In this document: positions 57,276 through 64,000 of the stretch, in pieces
Layout: each line of letters starts with the position of its first letter
How positions within the stretch are numbered: position 1 is the first letter of the stretch
Assembly: GCA_045537065.1 (NCBI GenBank)
Contig: JAZSOT010000053.1
Coordinates: 1-64,000 of the forward strand
From: RGIG8709 sp045537065
GTDB taxonomy: Bacteria; Bacillota; Clostridia; Monoglobales; Monoglobaceae
DNA length: 64,000 nt
Reading direction: 5' to 3'
The notes under the pieces: model-generated
The model's database searches: none
The model's input: only the letters and a program-made list of their open reading frames with translations
What the model was told of the DNA's origin: nothing
Position numbers and translations under genes: made by a program

Positions 57276-59063
57276 TTATACCTCCTCAGGCATATCCTTA
57301 ACAGGGAGCATAACCGTGAATCTTGTGTATATTCCAAATTCACTTTCAACCTTTATGCTTCCGCCGTGATTTTCAATAATTTCTTTTGAAATGGCAAGTC
57401 CGAGTCCCGTTCCTCCCATTTGTCTTGAGCGGGCTTTATCCACTCTGTAGAATCTGTCAAATATATGAGGAATATCAGCCTCGGGAATACCAATACCTGA
57501 ATCCTCCACCTTTATATATGCATCAGAATAAATTCTGCCTGCAAAAACCTTCACAGTTCCCCCTGACGGAGTGTATTTAATAGCATTTGATATTATATTC
57601 TTTATCGCTCTTTCTATCTGAAACCTGTCTGCATAAACAAAGGGAATTTCATTTATCATATTATAGACAAGCTTAAGTTCCTTTGCCTCTGCCTCTATCT
57701 TAAAGGTTTCTATAAGCTCTCTTGCAAGCTCATCAACAGAAAAATACTCCTTATTCATTTCAGTTTTCTGGGAGTCAAACCTTGAAAGAGTTAAAAGATT
57801 TTTAACAAGAGACGTCATTTTTATTGTTTCATTCTGTATGGTCTTAAGGAATGAAATTGCAACATCCTTATCCGAAATACAGTCCCCGTCCAGAAGAGTC
57901 TCGGTGTATGCCCCTATAGTTGTCAGCGGTGTTTTAAGTTCGTGAGACACCTCTGCCACAAATTTCTTTCGTGAGTTTTCAAGATTTAACTGCTCGGTTA
58001 TATCCTCCAAAACTCCAACCACACCTGCAACCTTATCTTTATCCATTTTAAAGGGCACAAAATACATTTTTATATTTTTTGAGCCTAAAACAAGCTCCCT
58101 GACTTCCGTATTAAGCTTTTCAAGATACATAAATTCTGCCATGCAGACACCCGCATCAAGCTTTGCAAAAAATTCATCAAACTTAACATCTTCAATCTCA
58201 TCAATTTCAAGAAGATTTTTTGCCGCAGAATTTATATGAATTATATTCTGCTCTGTGTTAAATGCAATAATTCCGTTTGCAACATGCTCTAAGATAATTT
58301 CTATCTTATGCTTTTCCCCTGCGATTTCCTCAAGGGCGCAACTCATTATCTTGCCCATATAGTTAAAGGTGTCCATCAGAGTTCCGATTTCATCATTTGA
58401 TGTTATCTCAAGATTTGAATCAAATTTCCCCTCGGCAAAATCCTCTGCCTTTTCTGTCAGCACCGTTATAGGAGTTGTTATGGTTCTTGAAAGGAAATAT
58501 CCAAGAACTATAGCCGCCGCAATACCAAAAAGGAGAGCTCGGAGAGCCGAGGATGCCATATTTCTTGTGAGGCTTAAAACTGCATTTTTATTATCTCTTA
58601 TGTAAACTATATACCCTTTGTTTGTGCCGTCGGGACTTACGAATTTCGCATAATCCATATAATCTGACATAAACAAAAACTTATCCCCTGTTTTGCCCGT
58701 CATGGCTGATATAATATTGGGGGTTTTTTCATAAATCAAAGAGTTAGGGTCTGTTGATGCTATCTCCCTTCCATCGGACGCTAAAAGAACAGAACACTTT
58801 CTGTCAGGTCCAAGTCCAAGCTGACCTGAATATGCAGAAAGCACCTTTAAAAGATTTTCTTCCCTTTTGTTTTCAGGAGATAAAAGGGCACTTGTAACAT
58901 CCACCGTAAATTCTCCGTTCAACACATTTTCAATTTTACTTTTGAAATCTTTTTCATAGAAATGGAAGGTGTTGACCATCATAAAGCCGAAGGCAATAAA
59001 CATTATTGCCATAACAAGCAAAACGAACATAGCAACTATTTTCCATTGTAATCTTTTAAACAT
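57276..59063 (-). CDS. WalK-like sensor histidine kinase
   Basis: A 595-aa membrane sensor kinase with two transmembrane segments around an extracellular domain (residues about 35-175), HAMP, a PAS domain (residues about 240-360), HisKA with H-box EVSHELKTPLTTIGAYTE and HATPase_c (NIISNAIKYTPSG; DSGIGIPEADI; GTGLGLAISKEI). The ATG at 59063 is chosen because CGGAG lies nine bases upstream; an ATG 21 bases earlier has no ribosome site. The organisation resembles WalK, but no response regulator is adjacent: its upstream neighbour is a glycosyltransferase. Confidence 0.9.
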   Translation of the reverse strand: MFKRLQWKIVAMFVLLVMAIMFIAFGFMMVNTFHFYEKDFKSKIENVLNGEFTVDVTSALLSPENKREENLLKVLSAYSGQLGLGPDRKCSVLLASDGREIASTDPNSLIYEKTPNIISAMTGKTGDKFLFMSDYMDYAKFVSPDGTNKGYIVYIRDNKNAVLSLTRNMASSALRALLFGIAAAIVLGYFLSRTITTPITVLTEKAEDFAEGKFDSNLEITSNDEIGTLMDTFNYMGKIMSCALEEIAGEKHKIEIILEHVANGIIAFNTEQNIIHINSAAKNLLEIDEIEDVKFDEFFAKLDAGVCMAEFMYLEKLNTEVRELVLGSKNIKMYFVPFKMDKDKVAGVVGVLEDITEQLNLENSRKKFVAEVSHELKTPLTTIGAYTETLLDGDCISDKDVAISFLKTIQNETIKMTSLVKNLLTLSRFDSQKTEMNKEYFSVDELARELIETFKIEAEAKELKLVYNMINEIPFVYADRFQIERAIKNIISNAIKYTPSGGTVKVFAGRIYSDAYIKVEDSGIGIPEADIPHIFDRFYRVDKARSRQMGGTGLGLAISKEIIENHGGSIKVESEFGIYTRFTVMLPVKDMPEEV

Positions 59064-59080
59064 ATCCCCAAGCTCCGAGT

Positions 59081-61309
59081 TCATTTATTTTGTAAGTTTA
59101 TGTAATCTTCCTGTCTCTTTGTAATTATGTCTTCATAAGCCTTAGCCGTTGCCTTATAATACATATAGTCAGGTGAGCCTTCTTCACAGCTCTTCATTTT
59201 CCCCTGAGCCTTTCTTTTTCTTTCACTAAGTAATATATCATTCCAGTCTTGAGGTGCATAAACATCTCTTCTCATTTTATACTGAGTGAAAAGTCCTGCA
59301 TAGGCGGTTTTTTCTATATGCTCCATACAAAATCTTTCAGGGGCAACTTTATGAATAACTTTCATCAATGGCTCAAGACCGATTTTTTGTCCCATCTCTT
59401 CTGTCATAAAGCAAACAAGAGTTTCTTCTCCCCCTGCATAGTTGTTTCCCACTCTGCCATATATGGTGCGGAAGCCTCCCATCTGCATAAGAGTCTGTCT
59501 TCTAACGGCAAAGTTTGCGCCGTATGGATATTCCCCATAGTCCTTTGAATATTTAAAGCTTTCAAAATCGAGAGAAAGTTCACTCCAGAGAGGTCTTGTC
59601 AGGGAAGTTATAAGATTTTCCTTATCCTTTGGAATTTCAAGAATAATATTTCCTCCGATAACTCCTGCCTCTTCATTTTCACTAAAGGCTTTTATGGCTT
59701 TTTCTGCCAAACTCCTATCAGCTATTGCATCATCATCCACATAGTGAAGAATTTCCCCCTCCGCTTCCCAGAGACCTGCATTTCGTGCGTTGCTGAGACC
59801 TTTTACGGGGGCTGTTATATATTTTATAGCGGTTTCAGGGTTTTTCTCCATAACCTCATACACATAATCCCTGATTTCTCTGTCCTTAAAGCTGTTGTTT
59901 ACAAAAATAATTTCATAGTCTGACTTTTTTGCACTTTGGTTTATAAGGGCATCAAGGCTTTCTTTTAAAACATCCGACATTCTGTGAGTGCATAAAATAA
60001 ATGAAAGCTTTTTGCCGTTTTCTTTTTCACTTTCTATAACCGCTTCTCTTCCATACATAAGGTCATTTTTAACCTTCGCATCCATAAAGGAGAAAGCTGT
60101 TTCCATATCGGAGAATTTATAGACGAGTTTATCAATGCTTGATATAATTTCCTCTTCTCCCACATATCCACAAACAGCATCTTCAACATATTCTTTACCA
60201 AAATGAACTTTAGCCGTTCCTTTTGGCAAATCTACTCCGCTCTTTGCATCGCCAAAGAAAACTGCACAAAGATTATACGATTCCTTTCCGAAGCATAAAT
60301 CTTCAAAATCCTTATCTCTCACAAGAATATGATTTCTTTTTGAAATCTCCCCACAAAATGCATCGGCATCATTTTTATAGGTTTCATCCGCTTTAACATA
60401 CCACAAAAGCGGGGACATATAAAAATCCCGTCTTGCATCATCAAGCAGCATAAGCTTATATCTGTTTTTAGTTATTCCAAGCTCCTTATCCTTTGCAGTT
60501 AGAGACCCGCTGTGCCAGCGGTAAAGATAAGCAGGCTCTCTAAAGCTTGTGTGGTGGATATTAAGAAGAGAGTTCATTCTCATCCAATAATCATAATCTT
60601 CCAGAGTGTGTTTATAGGATGAATAACAACCAATCACTTCTTTTGCCTTTGCTCTATACATAAAGGCGGCACCTATTGTGTTATTTGCATAGGTGTTAAG
60701 CTCCAATGTGCTTTTGGGAAGAATAACATTTCCGCTACCTAAAGGATATTCAAACCAACCATGGTTTTTGTGGGTTTTTCCCTTTTCATTTATAAGACGC
60801 ATATTCCCGAAAACCATTGCCTTATCGGGGTTTTCAAGAAGTTCTTTTTTCATTTTTTCAAGAAAGTCACAAGGCATAATGTTATCAGCACTTGTCCATG
60901 TGAAAAATTCGCCCTTTGCTACAGAAAAGCCTCTTGACAGGGTTCTTGGAATCCTTTTGTTTTCCTGGTCGATAACAACTATTCTGTCATCCTTTTTTGC
61001 ATATTCATTGATAATTTCAAGTGTGTTATCCTTTGAGCCGTCGTTTATTATGATAAATTCAAAATTTTTCTCGGTCTGGTTTAAAACTGACTCAATTGAA
61101 AGGCTCACCAAATCCGCTCCGTTATAAACAGGCAGAACAACGGAAATAAGCCCCTTGATATGCGGGGTTTCCACCTTTGAAAGCTTTAAGGGATAGAGAG
61201 CATCTCTTTCTTCCTTAAATCTTTTAAACTTATATTCATAAAGGTTCAAAGGTCTTTCCTTTTCGCCTTTTGAGTTTTGGAAGAACCATCTTTTAAAATT
61301 TTCAAACAT
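59081..61309 (-). CDS. double-domain family 2 glycosyltransferase
   Basis: A 742-aa cytoplasmic protein with two GT-A folds. The first (residues about 50-300) starts ISVVLPVYNGADLVSLSIES and contains TSADNIM and EDYDYWMR; the second (about 440-720) starts KLSFILCTHRMSDVLKESLD and has the acidic YVDDDAIAD motif and NYAGGEETLVCF. It likely builds a surface glycan. It is paralogous to the next gene, whose coding region it overlaps by 8 bp. Confidence 0.88.
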   Translation of the reverse strand: MFENFKRWFFQNSKGEKERPLNLYEYKFKRFKEERDALYPLKLSKVETPHIKGLISVVLPVYNGADLVSLSIESVLNQTEKNFEFIIINDGSKDNTLEIINEYAKKDDRIVVIDQENKRIPRTLSRGFSVAKGEFFTWTSADNIMPCDFLEKMKKELLENPDKAMVFGNMRLINEKGKTHKNHGWFEYPLGSGNVILPKSTLELNTYANNTIGAAFMYRAKAKEVIGCYSSYKHTLEDYDYWMRMNSLLNIHHTSFREPAYLYRWHSGSLTAKDKELGITKNRYKLMLLDDARRDFYMSPLLWYVKADETYKNDADAFCGEISKRNHILVRDKDFEDLCFGKESYNLCAVFFGDAKSGVDLPKGTAKVHFGKEYVEDAVCGYVGEEEIISSIDKLVYKFSDMETAFSFMDAKVKNDLMYGREAVIESEKENGKKLSFILCTHRMSDVLKESLDALINQSAKKSDYEIIFVNNSFKDREIRDYVYEVMEKNPETAIKYITAPVKGLSNARNAGLWEAEGEILHYVDDDAIADRSLAEKAIKAFSENEEAGVIGGNIILEIPKDKENLITSLTRPLWSELSLDFESFKYSKDYGEYPYGANFAVRRQTLMQMGGFRTIYGRVGNNYAGGEETLVCFMTEEMGQKIGLEPLMKVIHKVAPERFCMEHIEKTAYAGLFTQYKMRRDVYAPQDWNDILLSERKRKAQGKMKSCEEGSPDYMYYKATAKAYEDIITKRQEDYINLQNK

Positions 61310-64000
61310 TTTTTTCTGCCCCTTTTTCCGTCTTCATAATATCATATATTTCTTTCCACGCATCAAGATAACATTTTTTATAAAAAATTTCTGTTCCCGA
61401 AGCCTGTTTTTTAACAAGCTTTTTAATTTCCTTTTCCGTTATCCTGATTTGATTTTTCACATAGGCTATTGTCCAACCTATATCCGTGTGCAAATCCTTA
61501 TAAAAACGATAAGTAGTTAAAAGTCCTGCACGGATGGTCTTTTTCACATGCTCCTTGCTGAATCTGTCCTCATCAACACGGTGAAGCACCTTTGCATTTG
61601 GCTGAATCCCTATAGTGTAGCCTATTTGCAGCATTTTAAAGCAAAGAGCCGTTTCCTCGCCGCCTGCAAAATCTTTTCCCACTCTGCCATAGCACATCCT
61701 GAATCCCCCTGCACGCCAGAGAGCTTTTTTCCTTGCAGAATAGTTTGCGCCGTATGGAAATTCAAACTGCTGGGTTGCTTCTTTATACCTCGTGTATGAC
61801 ACCTTAAACTGACTCCACAAGGACTCAAAGCCTTTTAAAAGCACCGACGGTCTTGGGAACGGCACTTCTAAAATAACCTGACCGCCCACAATCCCCGCCT
61901 CGGGATGATACTTAAATGCTGCATATATTTCTTCAAGCAAATAATAATCACAAAGGGCATCATCATCAAGGAATAAAAGATATTCCCCCTTGGCATTCCA
62001 CATTCCCGCATTTCTTGCAGCAGACAAACCTTTTTGCGGAATCTGAATATATCTTATAAGCCCCTCGAACTGAGAATATTTCTCGCCAAAGCCTTCTATT
62101 TCTTCTTTTATTCCTGATTCAAATGGGGCATTGTCAACAATTAAAATTTCATATTCCTTTTTGCTGAAAGACTGTCTGAGACAAGACCAAAGTGCCTCAA
62201 TAAGCTTTTCGCCCCTTAAATATGTGCATATAATTATACTTATTTTCTTCTCGTTTTCTTCATCATTTTCTATCATTCCCTCAAACTGATAAAGAAGATT
62301 ATTTTTAATTTTTGAATCACAAAGTGAGAATACGCTCTCTCCGTCTTCTGCATAGAACCAACCTTTATAATCCTCTAATCTTTCAAGCTTTTCTTCTTTG
62401 TTTGTTGTTACGTAAAGGTCAAAGCAGGGCACATCTTTCACGGTTTTTGAAACAAGAATTGTTTTCGCCTTTTTCCCCGCTGCCTGAACTCTTTTTATAT
62501 CGGGATTTTCACCAAGATATATATATGTTGCACCTGATGCTACCTCAGGAAGACTTAAAAATTCAAGCTCTTCTAAGCTTAACATCATATGCCCTGCATC
62601 TTTTAGTGCCTTTTTAAACTGTTCACAATCCTTAGAGTTTCCCTCTTCGCATTCCACAACCCACAAAAGAGGCCACATATAAAAATCACGTCTGAAATCA
62701 TCAAGAACCATAAGCTTATAACGGTTTTTTGTTATTCCCAGCTCCTTATCCCTTGCGGTCATTGAATTTTCGTGGCGTCTGTATAAATACATAGGAGACT
62801 TTTCTTTCGTGTGTGTAATTTTGAAAAGACAGTTAAGTCTCATCCAGTAGTCATAGCTTTCAAGAGTGTTTTTATATTTTGAATAATCCCCAAGCACAAA
62901 GGCAGCACTTGCTCTATACATAAAGCAGGCACCAACCGTATTGTTTGCATAGGTGTTAAGAGCATCTATATTTTCAGGCAAAATAACGTTTCCGCTAAAA
63001 TACGGCTTTTCATACCAGAAATGTCCTCTTTTCACCTTTCCGCCTTTGCCTATTATTTTCATATTGCCGAAAACCATTGCAGAGTCTGAATTTAAAAGCT
63101 CTTTTTTCATTGTGCCAAGAGCCGTGGGAAGCATAACATTATCTGCACTAATCCACGTAAAAAATTCACCCCTGGCAACCGAAAAACCTTTTGAAAGAGC
63201 TGAGGGAAGCTTTTCATTTTCCTGATTAATAATGGTTATTCTGCTATCGCATTTTGCATATTCCTCTATAATTTCTCTTGTTCCGTCCGTTGAGCCGTCG
63301 TTTACAATTATAAGTTCAAAATTTTTCTCGGTTTGGGAAAGCACTGACTCAATTGCAAAGGAAACCAAATCCTCTCCATTATAAACAGGGAGAACAACTG
63401 ATATAAGACCCTTTTCAGAGGGAACATCAAAGCTTTTCACAGAAAGAGAATACGCATCCTGCCTAGCCTTTTTATAGCCCTGAAATTTCTCTCGGCAAAG
63501 CTTCTTTTTAAGCCTTTTATTCTTCGATGCATTGACTCTTCTCAGTGCTTCATTTATTCCTTTTTTAATTGCAAGAATAAGCCCTATTCTCTTATAATCA
63601 GAAAGAGCAAGCAGCGAACGGACAAAGGATATACCTGTTTTTCTCAAAATCTTTTCAATTTTTAAACCCGTTTTCCAGACATAAGTTTCCCTTGAATCAA
63701 GTTCTGCCTGTTTGTGCTGGGCTGCCTCAAACTGAATTTGCATTATGGCATTTCTGTCTTCTTCGATTTTTTCCTTTAGAGCCTTAATTTCAGCATCCTT
63801 TTCCTTTATAATCGTTTCCGAATTTTCAAAGTTCTTTTCCTTTTCGGAAAAGCCCTGCCTTTCGGATATAACCATATCCCAGTTTCCGTTTTCTAGGTGA
63901 GATAGTGTGAGTCCGCCTTTTAAAACACCATCTCTTGCATAAACAACAAGAATTTCCTCTCCCGGCCACTGGGTTTTTTCCATATTGGTGCAATCTGTTT
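61302..64000 (-). CDS. double-domain family 2 glycosyltransferase with coiled-coil N terminus (partial)
   Basis: At least 893 aa and open to the right edge: the first ATG (63983) has no ribosome site and no stop codon precedes it, so the start probably lies outside. A Lys/Glu-rich coiled coil (KEKDAEIKALKEKIEED, residues about 55-85) and a basic helical linker precede two GT-A domains: ISVVLPVYNGEDLVSFAIES with TWISADNVM, and ISIIICTYLRGEKLIEALW with FLDDDALCD. The domain order and many segments match the downstream gene, indicating duplication. Likely a capsule or S-layer glycan enzyme. Confidence 0.85.
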   Translation of the reverse strand, partial: TDCTNMEKTQWPGEEILVVYARDGVLKGGLTLSHLENGNWDMVISERQGFSEKEKNFENSETIIKEKDAEIKALKEKIEEDRNAIMQIQFEAAQHKQAELDSRETYVWKTGLKIEKILRKTGISFVRSLLALSDYKRIGLILAIKKGINEALRRVNASKNKRLKKKLCREKFQGYKKARQDAYSLSVKSFDVPSEKGLISVVLPVYNGEDLVSFAIESVLSQTEKNFELIIVNDGSTDGTREIIEEYAKCDSRITIINQENEKLPSALSKGFSVARGEFFTWISADNVMLPTALGTMKKELLNSDSAMVFGNMKIIGKGGKVKRGHFWYEKPYFSGNVILPENIDALNTYANNTVGACFMYRASAAFVLGDYSKYKNTLESYDYWMRLNCLFKITHTKEKSPMYLYRRHENSMTARDKELGITKNRYKLMVLDDFRRDFYMWPLLWVVECEEGNSKDCEQFKKALKDAGHMMLSLEELEFLSLPEVASGATYIYLGENPDIKRVQAAGKKAKTILVSKTVKDVPCFDLYVTTNKEEKLERLEDYKGWFYAEDGESVFSLCDSKIKNNLLYQFEGMIENDEENEKKISIIICTYLRGEKLIEALWSCLRQSFSKKEYEILIVDNAPFESGIKEEIEGFGEKYSQFEGLIRYIQIPQKGLSAARNAGMWNAKGEYLLFLDDDALCDYYLLEEIYAAFKYHPEAGIVGGQVILEVPFPRPSVLLKGFESLWSQFKVSYTRYKEATQQFEFPYGANYSARKKALWRAGGFRMCYGRVGKDFAGGEETALCFKMLQIGYTIGIQPNAKVLHRVDEDRFSKEHVKKTIRAGLLTTYRFYKDLHTDIGWTIAYVKNQIRITEKEIKKLVKKQASGTEIFYKKCYLDAWKEIYDIMKTEKGAEKNV

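Overview
The window is chromosomal DNA from a low-GC, Gram-positive, anaerobic, spore-forming bacterium, almost certainly class Clostridia. The evidence is an electron-bifurcating [FeFe]-hydrogenase cluster, the SCIFF peptide with its radical SAM maturase (a marker of Clostridia), sporulation genes (an uninterrupted sigK, a bofA homologue and a SleL-type LysM/GH18 enzyme), HrcA/CIRCE heat-shock control, and consensus TTGACA-17-TATAAT promoters. Genes are densely packed and most are housekeeping.

Layout. 1-650: three tandem consensus promoters on the minus strand fire off the left edge through a hairpin-rich leader, so an rRNA operon probably begins just outside. 654-4914 (minus): dgt-like, dnaG and rpoD, a macromolecular-synthesis operon. 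5046-14859 (plus): trmK and a Nif3-like gene lead into a hydrogenase region with two halves. The first is a putative H2- or redox-sensing module (DRTGG protein, RsbW-like ATPase, divergent [FeFe]-hydrogenase, second DRTGG protein, PHP protein). The second, behind a Rex-like operator, is the catalytic hndA/ATPase/hndB/hndC/hndD set. 14898-16960: three membrane proteins. 16974-23526 (minus): hrcA-grpE-dnaK-dnaJ-prmA-rsmE under CIRCE. 23627-27652 (minus): SCIFF peptide, its maturase, an Orn/Lys/Arg decarboxylase-family enzyme and hemW. 27797-28480: sigK.

28482-30244 is an accessory island bounded by 30-bp inverted repeats (29/30 identical). It carries a frameshifted stalk-domain gene, a divergent XRE regulator with paired operators, a REP-associated tyrosine transposase (RAYT), and three GTAG-headed REP palindromes, two of them inside the RAYT coding sequence.

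30255-40548: UPF0210 plus ACT-domain pair, ygiQ overlapping folD, a small peptide gene beside a secreted InlB-repeat protein with a long structured leader, gapdh, and a polar amino-acid ABC transporter. 40689-43633: rdgB/HAM1, a TtcA-family ATPase, galU and a polysaccharide-export permease. 43704-43877 holds an unusual fishbone-like DNA element: four copies of TCGATAT, a central hairpin, then four inverted copies, with different short hairpins between them. It sits next to tRNA-Pro(UGG). 44220-64000: purC, spore and envelope genes, trxB, a CDF metal exporter, an internally deleted MATE gene beside an intact paralogue, RNA methyltransferases, a YifB ATPase, a WalK-like kinase, and two paralogous double-domain glycosyltransferases, the last running off the right edge.

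All assignments come from reading motifs, lengths and context by eye; no database search was run.
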